A stretch of DNA of 64,000 nt from Actinomycetes bacterium (GTDB lineage Bacteria > Actinomycetota > Thermoleophilia > Solirubrobacterales > 70-9): positions 1,086,384 to 1,150,383 of the forward strand of contig BOKP01000001.1 in assembly GCA_016861045.1 (NCBI GenBank), given 5' to 3'. The translations under genes and the position numbers were made by a program. The notes under the pieces are model-generated. The model was given only the letters and a program-made list of their open reading frames with translations, was not told the origin of the DNA and ran no database searches. Of the stretch, positions 25,155 to 35,166 are shown piece after piece (the stretch's first letter is position 1; every line of letters starts with the position of its first letter).

Positions 25155-25177
25155 CGGCTCCCGGTTTGAGCGTACGG

Positions 25178-26842
<1,665 letters not shown>

Positions 26843-26936
26843 GCCGGCGCCCGCCCGCGCCGGCCGGCGGCGTCGGCGGCCGGATCGGCGGGGCCGATCG
26901 CCGCCCGCGGGCGGGGCGGTGCAGGCGCCGAGCCCA

Positions 26937-26942
26937 TAGCCT
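26937..26942 (+). promoter_or_regulatory. -10-like TAGCCT upstream of M20 peptidase gene (leaderless)
   Basis: TAGCCT ends 7 nt before GTG 26950 with no ribosome binding site between, and supports that start. Confidence 0.4.
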
Positions 26943-26949
26943 TCGCCAC

Positions 26950-28104
26950 GTGAGCGAGGCCCGGCTGCTGGAGAGGTTCGTCCGCTACTGCGAGACGCCT
27001 AGCGTCACCGGCGAGGAGCGGGCGATGGTCGATACGCTCGCCGCGGAGCTCGCCGGGCTCGGAATCGAGTGCCTGGAGGACGACGCCGCGGGCCCGGCGC
27101 GGGCGGGCGCCGGGAACCTGATCGCGCGCATCCCTCCCGCCGGGGGGCCGGAAACGTCCCCCGGGGAGGCGGGGGTGCCGTCTCGCGGGGCCGCGTGGAT
27201 CGCGTTCTTCGCCCACGTCGACACCGTTCCCCACGACGGGCCGATCGCCGTCGTCGACGACGGCGGCACCTTTCGCTCGGCCGGGCCGACGATCCTCGGC
27301 GCCGACAACAAGGCCGCCGTCGCGGTCGCGATGGAGCTGGCGACGAGGCTCGCCGCCGAGCCGGGCCCGGTCGGGGTCGAGCTGGTCTTCACCGTCGCCG
27401 AGGAGCAGGGGCTGCGCGGGGCCACGGCCCTCGACGTCGAGGCGCTGCGGTCGGGCTGCGGCTTCGTCCTCGACCACGCGACCCCGATCGGCGAGGTGAT
27501 CGTCGCGGCGCCGACTTACAAGAAGCTGATCGCGGACTTCCGCGGCGTCGAGTCCCACGCCGGGATCAGGCCGGAGGCGGGGCGGAGCGCGATCGCGGCG
27601 GCCACGGCGGCGATCGCGACGATGGACCTCGGGCGGCTCGACGGGGAGACGACCGCGAACATCGGCGTGATCGACGGCGGAACTGCGCCGAACGTGGTCG
27701 CCGGCCGCTGCCGGGTCGAGGGGGAGGCACGGGCGCTCGACGCCGGACGCGCCGAGCAGGTCGCGCAGGCGATGGTCGATGCCTGCTCGTGGGCCGCCGG
27801 TGAGGCGGGCGTCGACGTCGACCTGCTTGTCGAGACCTACTTCCGCGGCTACCGGCTCAAGCCGTCTTCGCGGCCGCTGGCGATCGCGCGGGCGGCGCTG
27901 GAGGATCGCGGGATCGAGCCGGTCGAGGTCTCCACCGGCGGCGGCAGCGACGCGAACGCCCTTCGAGCCGCCGGCTTCGACGCCCTCCTGCTCGCCAACG
28001 GCACCGCGGCCAACCACACGGCGGACGAGTCGGTCGGGGCCGATGCCCTGGTCGAGATGCTGGGCGTCTGCATGGCGATCGTCGACGAGGCGGGGCGGCG
28101 CTGA
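26950..28104 (+). CDS. M20 family metallopeptidase (PepT-like)
   Basis: 384 aa from GTG. Two-zinc M20 fold: AFFAHVDTVPHDGP (metal His and catalytic Asp), GADNKA (bridging Asp), VAEEQGLRG (catalytic and metal Glu), DHATPIG (metal Asp) and a C-terminal NGTAANHTADE (last metal His). A dimerisation domain (about 185-295) with FRGVESHAGIRPEAGRSAI sits between. The HVDTVP and AEEQG patterns resemble tripeptidase T and related exopeptidases more than acetylornithine deacetylases. A proline/glycine-rich insertion at about 58-75 is unusual. One nt separates it from the DUF3866 gene. Confidence 0.9.
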   Translation: MSEARLLERFVRYCETPSVTGEERAMVDTLAAELAGLGIECLEDDAAGPARAGAGNLIARIPPAGGPETSPGEAGVPSRGAAWIAFFAHVDTVPHDGPIAVVDDGGTFRSAGPTILGADNKAAVAVAMELATRLAAEPGPVGVELVFTVAEEQGLRGATALDVEALRSGCGFVLDHATPIGEVIVAAPTYKKLIADFRGVESHAGIRPEAGRSAIAAATAAIATMDLGRLDGETTANIGVIDGGTAPNVVAGRCRVEGEARALDAGRAEQVAQAMVDACSWAAGEAGVDVDLLVETYFRGYRLKPSSRPLAIARAALEDRGIEPVEVSTGGGSDANALRAAGFDALLLANGTAANHTADESVGADALVEMLGVCMAIVDEAGRR

Positions 28105-28105
28105 G

Positions 28106-29146
28106 ATGCTGAAGCTGCGGCGCGGGGTCGTCGTCGAGGCCGGCGAGGACGGCCGGCTCGTCGTCGAGGTCGACGGCGAGCGCCGCCGTGCCTGGGCGGA
28201 CGAGGCGATGGTCGGTCCCGCCGCGGTCGGCGACGACGTCGTCGTCAACACCGCCGCGCTCGACCTCGGCCTCGGCTCGGGCGGCTTCGACATCGTCCAC
28301 GTCAACCTGACCGGTGGGCTCGACGGCGGTGCGACGCCGCCCGGGGTCCACGTGATGAAGCTGAACTACAGCCCGCTCCAGCATCCGGTCGACCCCGTCG
28401 AGCTTCCGGCCGACGCGGTGCCGCGCCCGGCCCGCCGACCGCCGGTCCTCGTCCTGCCGCTGCACGGGCACCTCGCTCCCGCCGCCTGGGCCGCGAGCCG
28501 GTGCGGCGCCGGGGCCATCGGCTTCATCCAGGCCGGCGGCGGCGGGCTGCCGGGCGGCCTCTCGACCGACGTTCGCGAGCTGCGCCGGCGTGGGCTCCTC
28601 GCCGGCGCGGTCACCGCCTCGCCGTCCTACGGCGGCGAGCGCGAGGCGATCAGCCTCGTCGGCGCCCTCCATGCCGCCGCCGAGGCCGAGGCCTGGGAGG
28701 CGATCCTGGTCGGGCCCGGCCCCGGGATCCTCGGCTCCTCGACCCGGTACGGGCACGGCGGCATGGCGGCGCTCGACGCCGCTCACGCGGCGCTGGCGCT
28801 GGAGATGCCGACGCTGCTGTCTCCGCGGATGTCCTCCGGCGATCCCCGCCCCCGCCACCTCGGCCTCAGCCACCACACGCGCTCGGTCCTCGACTTGCTG
28901 CTGGGGGCCGTCGAGGTGCCGCTGCCGGAGGGGCTCGAGGCGCTCTGGCCGCTCGCCGCCGGCGACCCCGACCCGGTCATCGCCGAGGCGGGCGACGGGC
29001 ACCGGCTCACGACCGCCGCCGCCGACCTGCCCGGTTACGCGGAGTCGGGCCTGCCGCGACGGACGATGGGGCGCGATCTCGACCGGGACCGGCTCTTCTT
29101 CGCGGCGCCGCTGGCGGCCGGCGCGGCGCTCGCGGCAGCCCGCTGA
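28106..29146 (+). CDS. DUF3866 family protein
   Basis: 346 aa from ATG. It begins with a short beta domain (about 1-60) and continues into a Rossmann-like region: HVMKLNYSPLQHPV, PLHGHLAPAA, GFIQAGGGGLPGGLS and ILVGPGPGILGSSTRYGHGG. The set of Gly-rich loops is the pattern of DUF3866, found in Firmicutes and Actinobacteria, often near xerD or peptidase genes as here. No biochemical role is established to my knowledge. The HGH and GHGG motifs suggest ligand or metal binding. It follows the M20 gene by 1 nt, so both are likely co-expressed. Confidence 0.85.
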   Translation: MLKLRRGVVVEAGEDGRLVVEVDGERRRAWADEAMVGPAAVGDDVVVNTAALDLGLGSGGFDIVHVNLTGGLDGGATPPGVHVMKLNYSPLQHPVDPVELPADAVPRPARRPPVLVLPLHGHLAPAAWAASRCGAGAIGFIQAGGGGLPGGLSTDVRELRRRGLLAGAVTASPSYGGEREAISLVGALHAAAEAEAWEAILVGPGPGILGSSTRYGHGGMAALDAAHAALALEMPTLLSPRMSSGDPRPRHLGLSHHTRSVLDLLLGAVEVPLPEGLEALWPLAAGDPDPVIAEAGDGHRLTTAAADLPGYAESGLPRRTMGRDLDRDRLFFAAPLAAGAALAAAR

Positions 29147-29297
29147 TCTTCTCCGCGTCGGGTCCCGCTCCCGCCCACCGGGTCGAGCCTTCTCTCCGCG
29201 GGCGGTGTCTGCCCGCCCTCGTCGGGTCAAGGGGCTTCGCCGCGGGTGGGCGGTTGCACCGGCAGGGGACGGCACGCCGGTCGGAAAGCTCACTGCG

Positions 29298-30260
29298 ATG
29301 GCGACGACGGCAACCGAGCCGGCCGCGGCGAGACCGGCCCAACCCGACGCCCGCTTCGAGGTGCTTCTCCTCGACTTCCTCGCCTATCTCGAGTTCGAGC
29401 GCGGCCTGTCGAGGAACACCCTGGCCGCCTACCGGACCGACCTGCTCCAGTACGGAACGTTCCTGGCCGGGCGCGGCGTTGCCGCGACCGAGGCCGGGGG
29501 GGGCGACGTCGGCGAGTTCCTCGCCGGCCTCGCGACCGGCGACGACGCGCGGCCCGCCTGCGGCGCCGCGACCCTGAACCGGAAGACGGCCTGCCTGCGC
29601 TCCTTCTACCGTCACCTGCGGCGCGCCGAGTTGATCGACGTCGACCCGACCGCCGGTGTCCGACCGCCGCGGAAGGGGCGGACGCTGCCGAAGGTGCTCG
29701 GCTACGCCGAGGTGAAGCGGCTGATCGACTCGGTCTCGGGCGCCGAGCCGGCCGACCTTCGCGACCGGGCGATCCTCGAGGTCATGTACGGCTGCGGGCT
29801 CCGCGCCTCGGAGGCGGTTGGGCTCGAGATCGGCTCGATCGACCTCGGGCGCGGCTTCATTCGCGCCTACGGCAAGGGCTCGAAGGAGCGGATCGTCCCG
29901 GTCGGACGCGAGGCGGTCGCGGCGGTCAGGCGCTATCTGCGCGCCGGGCGCCCCGAGCTCGCCGCCGGCGCCGACCTTCGCGCCCTCTTCCTCAACCAGC
30001 GCGGCGGCCCGCTCACCCGCCAGGGCCTCTACAAGGTGATCCAGGGCCGCGCCCGCGACGTCGGCCTCGCCGATCGGATGAGCCCGCATACCCTGCGCCA
30101 CAGCTTCGCCACGCACCTGCTCGCCGGCGGCTGCGACCTGCGGTCGGTCCAGGAGATGCTCGGGCATGCCGACGTCGCGACGACCCAGATCTACACGCAC
30201 CTGTCGGCCGACCGGATCAAGGAGGTCTACTTCGAGGCCCATCCCCGCGCGAAGTCCTGA
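29298..30260 (+). CDS. xerD: Tyrosine recombinase XerD
   Basis: 320 aa from ATG. The N-terminal SAM-like core-binding domain (about 20-115) contains FLAYLEFERGLSRNTLAAYRTDL. The catalytic domain holds the full set: Arg169 (CGLRASE), the Lys beta-hairpin (YGKGSKER), His264-x2-Arg267 (HTLRHSFATHLL), His290 (LGHADV) and the nucleophile Tyr299 (TQIYTHL). It resolves chromosome dimers at dif with XerC, or acts alone in some Actinobacteria. Length and N-terminus match chromosomal XerD, not a phage integrase. No dif site was recognised nearby. A repeat copy begins 14 nt after the stop. Confidence 0.93.
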   Translation: MATTATEPAAARPAQPDARFEVLLLDFLAYLEFERGLSRNTLAAYRTDLLQYGTFLAGRGVAATEAGGGDVGEFLAGLATGDDARPACGAATLNRKTACLRSFYRHLRRAELIDVDPTAGVRPPRKGRTLPKVLGYAEVKRLIDSVSGAEPADLRDRAILEVMYGCGLRASEAVGLEIGSIDLGRGFIRAYGKGSKERIVPVGREAVAAVRRYLRAGRPELAAGADLRALFLNQRGGPLTRQGLYKVIQGRARDVGLADRMSPHTLRHSFATHLLAGGCDLRSVQEMLGHADVATTQIYTHLSADRIKEVYFEAHPRAKS

Positions 30261-30274
30261 CCCCACACCCGAGG

Positions 30275-30315
30275 TGGGGCATTTCGCGGCCGCATAGGGT
30301 GCTCAGAATGCCCCA
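30275..30315. repeat. 41-bp interspersed repeat, copy 3
   Basis: Same TGGGGCATT...AATGCCCCA ends as copies 1 and 2, with three internal differences (ATTT, CATAGGG, CTCAG). It is a single copy, 14 nt after the xerD stop, and it contains the stop and last codons of the minus-strand gene at 30303. Confidence 0.88.
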
Positions 30316-31211
30316 CCATGGAGGCGGAGGCCGGCTGCCAGGTCCCGAACCACTTCGTCGGGCTCCCGGTGCAGGCGGTTACTGGTGATTCGCAGCGAGC
30401 TGATGCCGGCACGCAGGAGCGTTGCGTCACGCTTCCGGTCGCGCTCGTGCGCATGCCAGGTCTTGTGCCATCCCTGGCTGTCGAGCTCGACGACGAATCG
30501 CGCCTCCTGCCACCAGCAGTCGACCAGCAGGCCTTCGACGAGCACGTTCGTCTGCGGGGTGGGAAGCCCGTGCTTGCGCAGGAACAGCTGGAACTCCCGC
30601 TCGGTTCCCTCGTTCGTGTTCGGCGTCGAGATGAACCTCCCGATGATCCGCTTCAGCGGCTTCTCGCCTTGATGGCCGCGGTACCGCTCGATGGCGTCCC
30701 TGACGGCTCCGATGTCGAGAACCTCCAGCCGGTCAGCAGACTCGACGACCTTCTCCAGGCGGGTGATCGGCAGGATCTGGGCAAGATCGAGCAGCGTACG
30801 GGGGATCGAAGTCATCGGGAGGCCGTCGATCAGGACCCGATCCTCGGGATCGATCCGTCGCGGCCTGTGGACGATCACGCCTTCGAGCCGGCGCTGAACT
30901 CTCGAGGAGATCGAGACGTGGATCGTCGCCGTGGAGCGCATCAGGTCCTGGCGCGCGGCGGAGCTGATGTGGGTGAGCAGTGGATCCGGCCCGATTGCCA
31001 GCAGGGCGGCGCGCTCCCGGCCATCCCTGGTCAGCGCCTGGGGCCCGAGCGCGTAGACGCCTTCGTGGACGACCCGGAGCCGCTGCCTCGTCAAGGACCG
31101 TCCAATCGATCTCGGGCTGAAGCCGAGCCCGAGAAGCTGTTGCCGCGACACCACGCCGAACTGGCGGCGTCCGAGTTCGGAGAGGCGACGGTCCCGATCC
31201 TCGCTTGCCAT
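30303..31211 (-). CDS. AbiEi-like / DUF559 domain protein
   Basis: 302 aa, minus strand. N-terminal part (about 5-60) is a winged-helix region with LSELGRRQFGVVSRQQLLGLGFS, the AbiEi antitoxin-like domain that is widespread in Actinobacteria. The middle resembles the AbiEi core. The C-terminus (about 205-290) is a DUF559 (Vsr/restriction endonuclease-like) fold with NTNEGTEREF, VDCWWQEARFVVELDSQGWH and ERDRKRDATLLRAGI. The acidic/Gln residues around VDCWW and VVELDSQ fit a PD-(D/E)xK-like site, although activity is unproven. Such genes occur in many copies per genome. Its last four residues and stop come from the 41-bp repeat, and two further copies lie upstream. Confidence 0.82.
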   Translation of the reverse strand: MASEDRDRRLSELGRRQFGVVSRQQLLGLGFSPRSIGRSLTRQRLRVVHEGVYALGPQALTRDGRERAALLAIGPDPLLTHISSAARQDLMRSTATIHVSISSRVQRRLEGVIVHRPRRIDPEDRVLIDGLPMTSIPRTLLDLAQILPITRLEKVVESADRLEVLDIGAVRDAIERYRGHQGEKPLKRIIGRFISTPNTNEGTEREFQLFLRKHGLPTPQTNVLVEGLLVDCWWQEARFVVELDSQGWHKTWHAHERDRKRDATLLRAGISSLRITSNRLHREPDEVVRDLAAGLRLHGGAF

Positions 31212-31302
31212 CCGGTGACCATGCCATCCGGTCGGATACAGGTGGCCACATGACTGTGCCCACCCAGGCTCAATCTCGTGAAAGCTCTCCTACCACCCGA
31301 GG

Positions 31303-31343
31303 TGGGCCATTCCGCGGCCGCATACGGTGCTGAGAATGCCCCA
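31303..31343. repeat. 41-bp interspersed repeat, copy 4
   Basis: Left end reads TGGGCCATT (one change), right end AATGCCCCA. It is identical over its full length to copy 5, and lies upstream of the AbiEi/DUF559 gene. Confidence 0.88.
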
Positions 31344-31364
31344 CCCCCGGGAGGGAGCGGAGGG

Positions 31365-31405
31365 TGGGCCATTCCGCGGCCGCATACGGTGCTGAGAATG
31401 CCCCA
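31365..31405. repeat. 41-bp interspersed repeat, copy 5
   Basis: Identical to copy 4 and 62 bp downstream of it. The 21-nt spacer and 62-bp period equal those of the copy 1/2 doublet although the spacer sequences differ. Confidence 0.88.
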
Positions 31406-31447
31406 CCTCTGGTGGGTGGGGCGGGTGGGGTGGACGGCGCATGCGCC

Positions 31448-31453
31448 TAATCT
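31448..31453 (+). promoter_or_regulatory. -10-like TAATCT upstream of mutM (leaderless)
   Basis: TAATCT ends 7 nt before GTG 31461, with no ribosome binding site between. It supports this start over the much longer upstream reading. Confidence 0.4.
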
Positions 31454-31460
31454 TGCTCCC

Positions 31461-32360
31461 GTGCCGGAGCTGCCCGAGGTCGAGACGATCCGCCGCCAGA
31501 TCGAGCCCGAGGTCGTCGGGCGGACGATCGTCGCGGCGCGGATCCTCGACGAGCGCTGGACGCGGCCGCTCGACCCCGAGCCCGTCGCCCGGGCGCTGGT
31601 CGGACGCGAGGTCGTCTCGGCGGGCCGCCGCGGCAAGTACCTGCTGCTCGGACTCGACGACGGCTCGACGCTGCTGATGCACCTGCGGATGACCGGCAAC
31701 CTGCTGCTCGCCGAGCCACTCGGGGCTGCCCGGCGCTTCGGCATGGACCGGCTCTACCCGGCGCCGACCGAGCCCGCGTACCTGAAGGCGGAGCTCGAGC
31801 TCGACGACGGACGCCTACTCCGGTTCACCGATCCGCGTCGCTTCGGTCACGCCTCGCTGCTCGGGCCGGACGAGCTCGAGCCCTACCTCGGCTCGCGGGT
31901 CGGCGTCGAGCCGCTCGGCGGCGAGCTCACGGCGGAGCTGATCGGGCGGATCGCCGAGGGGCGGAAGGCGCCGCTGAAGTCGTTCCTTCTCGACCAGCGG
32001 GGAATCGCCGGGATCGGGAACATCTACGCCGACGAGGCTCTCCATAGGGCCGAGCTCCACCCGCTCTCGCCGGCCGGCTCGATGCGGCGCGAGCACTGGG
32101 AGGCGCTTCGCGAGGGGATCGTCGAGGCGCTCGGCGAGGGCCTCCGGAACGGCGGCGCGTCGATCGACGACTACCTCGACTCGCGCGGCGAGCGGGGCGT
32201 GATGCAGGACGAGTTCCTCGTCCACACCCGGGAGGGGGAGGAGTGCCCGCGCTGCGGCGAGCGGATCAACCGGATCGTCGTCGCCGGCCGCTCGACCTAC
32301 TTCTGCCCGGGCTGTCAGGTCCGGCTGCGGCGCCGGCGCCGGCGACGGAAGCGGCGATGA
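31461..32360 (+). CDS. mutM: Formamidopyrimidine-DNA glycosylase
   Basis: 299 aa from GTG. After Met removal the N-terminus is PELPEVE, with Pro as the Schiff-base nucleophile and Glu3 as the general acid. This fixes the start, since upstream in-frame codons cannot be part of the enzyme. RGKYLLLGL supplies the beta-lyase Lys, MHLRMTG and FTDPRRFG are strand signatures, and GNIYADEALHRA is the H2TH region with the conserved Asn. A C-terminal zinc finger (Cys262, 265, 282, 285) is followed by an Arg-rich tail. It removes 8-oxoguanine from DNA. The end overlaps the next gene by 4 nt (ATGA). Confidence 0.95.
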   Translation: MPELPEVETIRRQIEPEVVGRTIVAARILDERWTRPLDPEPVARALVGREVVSAGRRGKYLLLGLDDGSTLLMHLRMTGNLLLAEPLGAARRFGMDRLYPAPTEPAYLKAELELDDGRLLRFTDPRRFGHASLLGPDELEPYLGSRVGVEPLGGELTAELIGRIAEGRKAPLKSFLLDQRGIAGIGNIYADEALHRAELHPLSPAGSMRREHWEALREGIVEALGEGLRNGGASIDDYLDSRGERGVMQDEFLVHTREGEECPRCGERINRIVVAGRSTYFCPGCQVRLRRRRRRRKRR

Positions 32361-33301
32361 GCGCGGGCTCCCAGCCGCCGCCTGAGGGGTTCGCGGTCGG
32401 CCACTGGACCGCGCCCGATGCGCCAACCGGCTGCACGGTCGTCCTGCCGCCGGCCGGGACCAGGGCCGCGGCCGACGTGCGCGGCGGCGGGCCGGGGACG
32501 CGGGAGACCGACGTGATCGACCCGCTCGCCAACCCGCAGGAGGTCACCGCGGTGCTGCTGAGCGGCGGCAGCGCCCACGGCCTCGCGGCCGCCGACGGGG
32601 TCGTCCGCTGGTGCGAGGAGCGGCGCAGGGGCTACGCGACCCCGGCCGGGCTCGTCCCGCTCGTCCCGGCGGCGGTGATCTACGACCTCAACGCCGACCC
32701 CGACGGCCCCGCGGTCCGGCCGGGGCCGGATGCGGGCTACGCCGCCTGCGAGGCGGCCGCCCCGGGTGTGCCCGGACGTGGCAGCGTCGGCGCCGGCCGC
32801 GGCGCCGCAGTCGCCAAGGTCCGCGGCCGCGGGGCGGGCGCACCGGGCGGGGTCGGCTGGGCGGCGCTCGGGACCGGGGTGGGGGAGACGGTCGCGGCGC
32901 TCGCCGTCGTCAACGCCACCGGCGACATCCTCGACGAGTCCGGCGGGCTGATCGCCGGCCCGCGCGACGATCGGGGGCGGATGATGCGGAGCTCCGAGCT
33001 GCTCGCGGGCGGGCAGCCGCCTCCGTACGAGCTGCCGGAGCGGCAGAGCACGACCCTGGTCTGCGTCCTCACCGACGCCGGCCTCGACAAGCTCGGCTGC
33101 GCGAAGGTGGCGCGGATGGCGAGCGCCGGCATCGCCCGCGCCGTCGACCCCGTCTTCACCCCGTTCGACGGCGACGTCGTCTTCTGCCTGTCGGCTGGCG
33201 ATTCGGAGCCCGACCCGTGGCGCCTCGTCCGGGTAGGCACGGCGGCGGCGACCGCGGTCGCCGCGGCGATCCGGGACGGGGTCAGAAGCGCCGCCGGATG
33301 A
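32357..33301 (+). CDS. P1 family (DmpA-like) peptidase
   Basis: 314 aa, ATG overlapping the mutM stop. It has the DmpA/ornithine-acetyltransferase fold pattern: a first part with DVRGGGPGTRETD and VLLSGGSAHGLAAADGV, a GSVGAGRGAAVAKVRG loop, VVNATGDI, and near 232-233 the QSTTLVCVLTDAGLDK segment whose Thr is the expected N-terminal nucleophile after self-cleavage. P1 enzymes act as L-aminopeptidases, D-esterases or beta-peptidases. The substrate is unknown. Coupling with mutM appears to be positional, not functional. Confidence 0.87.
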   Translation: MSAGSQPPPEGFAVGHWTAPDAPTGCTVVLPPAGTRAAADVRGGGPGTRETDVIDPLANPQEVTAVLLSGGSAHGLAAADGVVRWCEERRRGYATPAGLVPLVPAAVIYDLNADPDGPAVRPGPDAGYAACEAAAPGVPGRGSVGAGRGAAVAKVRGRGAGAPGGVGWAALGTGVGETVAALAVVNATGDILDESGGLIAGPRDDRGRMMRSSELLAGGQPPPYELPERQSTTLVCVLTDAGLDKLGCAKVARMASAGIARAVDPVFTPFDGDVVFCLSAGDSEPDPWRLVRVGTAAATAVAAAIRDGVRSAAG

Positions 33302-33351
33302 ACAGCACCTGAGCCGACCGCCGCGGCCGTCATCCTTCGAAGTGGAGGTCC

Positions 33352-34092
33352 ATGCCCGGAAGCTTCAAGACAGAGGGCGTCGTGCTGCGCAGCATCCGCT
33401 ACGGCGAGGCCGACCGGATCCTCCATCTCTACACCGCCGAGCGGGGCCGGGTGAACGCGATCGCGAAGGGGTCGCGGCGGCCGAGGTCGCGATTCGGCGG
33501 GCGCCTCGAGCCGTTCTTCCGGCTCGACCTGATGCTGCACGAGGGCCGCAGCGAGCTCTGCACGGTGACCGGCGCCGCGACCGTCGACGGCTACCCCGCG
33601 CTGCGGGCCGACGGCGACGCGATCGACGCGGCGGCCCGCGGCTGCGATGCGGTGCTCCGCCTGCTCGACTCGGCCGAGCCGAACCGGGCCGCCTACGGCC
33701 TGCTCTGCCGCTACCTGGCGCTGCTCGACCGCGGCGCCGGCGCCGACGGCGCCGATGCGGCGGGCGCTGACCGCCACGCCGTCGGGCTCGCGTTCCGGCT
33801 CAAGCTCCTGCTCGCCTCCGGCTTCGCGCCCGAGCTCGGCTCCTGCGCCCGCTGCGGGGAGCGCGAGGGGATCGTCTCGTTCTCGGGCGCGGCGGGCGGC
33901 GTCGTCTGCGGATCCTGTGAGGCCAGCGGCTTCCCGGTCTCGGCGGAGGCGCACCGCTTCATGGCCGCCGCGATCGGCGGCCCGATCGCCGAGCTGCCGC
34001 CGGTCTCGGAGCCCGCCCGCCGTCAGGTCGACCGGGCGATCGGCGACACGCTCGCACACCATGCCCACGTCAACCTCCGAGCGGTCGCCTGA
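33352..34092 (+). CDS. recO: DNA repair protein RecO
   Basis: 246 aa from ATG with GGAGGT 2-3 nt upstream. The N-terminal OB fold carries FKTEGVVLRSIRYGEADRILHLYT and AIAKGSRRPRSRFGGRLEPF, the family signature. The helical domain follows, with a zinc finger CARCGE...CGSCE (about 164-187). RecO loads RecA with RecR during gap repair. It is followed 4 nt later by dgt and then dnaG, an order common in Actinobacteria. A Gly/Ala/Asp-rich loop at about 125-140 is the only unusual part. Confidence 0.93.
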   Translation: MPGSFKTEGVVLRSIRYGEADRILHLYTAERGRVNAIAKGSRRPRSRFGGRLEPFFRLDLMLHEGRSELCTVTGAATVDGYPALRADGDAIDAAARGCDAVLRLLDSAEPNRAAYGLLCRYLALLDRGAGADGADAAGADRHAVGLAFRLKLLLASGFAPELGSCARCGEREGIVSFSGAAGGVVCGSCEASGFPVSAEAHRFMAAAIGGPIAELPPVSEPARRQVDRAIGDTLAHHAHVNLRAVA

Positions 34093-34096
34093 GCGC

Positions 34097-35110
34097 ATGG
34101 CCGTGCCGCCGCCTGACCTCGAGGCGCGGATCCGGGCCCTGGAGGACGAGTTCCTCTGGGACCGGGCCACCAGCTCGTATCCAGCGAAGCGCCGCACCCC
34201 CGAGCCCGACAGCCCGGTCCGGACCCCGTTTCAGCGCGACCGCGACCGGATCGCCCACTCGAAGGCCTTCCGCAGGCTCAAGCACAAGACCCAGGTCTTC
34301 ATCGCTCCCGAGGGCGACCACTACCGGACCCGGCTCACCCACACGCTCGAGACCTGCTTCATCGCCCGCACCGTCGCCCGCGCGCTCGCCCTCAACGAGG
34401 ACCTGACCGAGGCGATCGGGCTCGGCCATGACCTCGGCCACCCGCCGTTCGGCCACATCGGCGAGGAGGTGCTCGACGCGGCGATCAGCGAGCGCGGCGG
34501 CGACGGCTTTCGCCACAACGAGCACTCGCTGCGGCTCGTCGACGATCTCGAGCGCGACGGACGCGGGCTCAACCTGACCGAGCCGGTCCGCGACGGGATC
34601 CGCAACCACACCGGCCCGGTCAAGCCGGCGACGCTCGAGGGCCGGATCGTCCGCCTCGTCGACCGGGTCGCCTACATCAACCACGACATCGACGACGCCG
34701 TCCGCGCCGGCGTCATCTCCGAGGGCGACCTGCCCCGCGAGCAGATCGAGCGCCTCGGGCCGACCGGGGCGGCCCGGATCGACGCCCTCGTTCAGGACAT
34801 CGTCGCGCGCTCGCGCGAGGCCGGCGACATCGTCCAGAGCGAGGAGATGGGCGGCGCGATGCTGCGCCTCCGCAAGTTCATGTTCGACAGCGTCTATCTC
34901 GGCCCGGCGGCGCGCTCCGAGCACGATCGCGTCGAGCGCACGCTGACGACGCTGATCGACCACTATCTGGAGGACCCCGCGCGGATGCCGCCGGACCGGA
35001 GCGGCGGCGACCCCCTCCAGCGGGTCGCCGATTACGTCGCCGGGATGACCGACCGCTTCTGCATCGCCACCTTCCGCCGCATCGCGCTTCCCGAGGAATC
35101 ACGGCTGTAG
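34097..35110 (+). CDS. dgt: Deoxyguanosinetriphosphate triphosphohydrolase-like protein
   Basis: 337 aa from ATG 34097. HD-domain dNTPase: N-terminal RTPFQRDRDRIAHSKAFRRLKHKTQVF is the dGTPase signature, RLTHTLETCFIAR gives the first metal His, GLGHDLGHPPFGHIGE the HD pair and adjacent His residues, and VDRVAYINHDIDDA the last Asp. Members hydrolyse dNTPs to deoxynucleosides and triphosphate, tuning dNTP pools and sometimes limiting phage. It sits between recO and dnaG, both DNA-metabolism genes. The C-terminus is complete. Confidence 0.92.
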   Translation: MAVPPPDLEARIRALEDEFLWDRATSSYPAKRRTPEPDSPVRTPFQRDRDRIAHSKAFRRLKHKTQVFIAPEGDHYRTRLTHTLETCFIARTVARALALNEDLTEAIGLGHDLGHPPFGHIGEEVLDAAISERGGDGFRHNEHSLRLVDDLERDGRGLNLTEPVRDGIRNHTGPVKPATLEGRIVRLVDRVAYINHDIDDAVRAGVISEGDLPREQIERLGPTGAARIDALVQDIVARSREAGDIVQSEEMGGAMLRLRKFMFDSVYLGPAARSEHDRVERTLTTLIDHYLEDPARMPPDRSGGDPLQRVADYVAGMTDRFCIATFRRIALPEESRL

Positions 35111-35166
35111 CGGGGCTCGCCGATCCCGCCGGGGCGCGCGCTTGCCCGGCCCGGCATTCTTCGGGC

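Noticed and set aside
25166..25177. TTG start for pyrG
   Set aside because: In frame and nearer to the TAGACT box, but the ATG at 25178 fits the family N-terminus as well and is the commoner codon. It is kept only as an alternative.
29298..30260. Phage integrase belonging to an island
   Set aside because: Motifs, length and N-terminal domain match chromosomal XerD, and it lies far from the broken tRNA.
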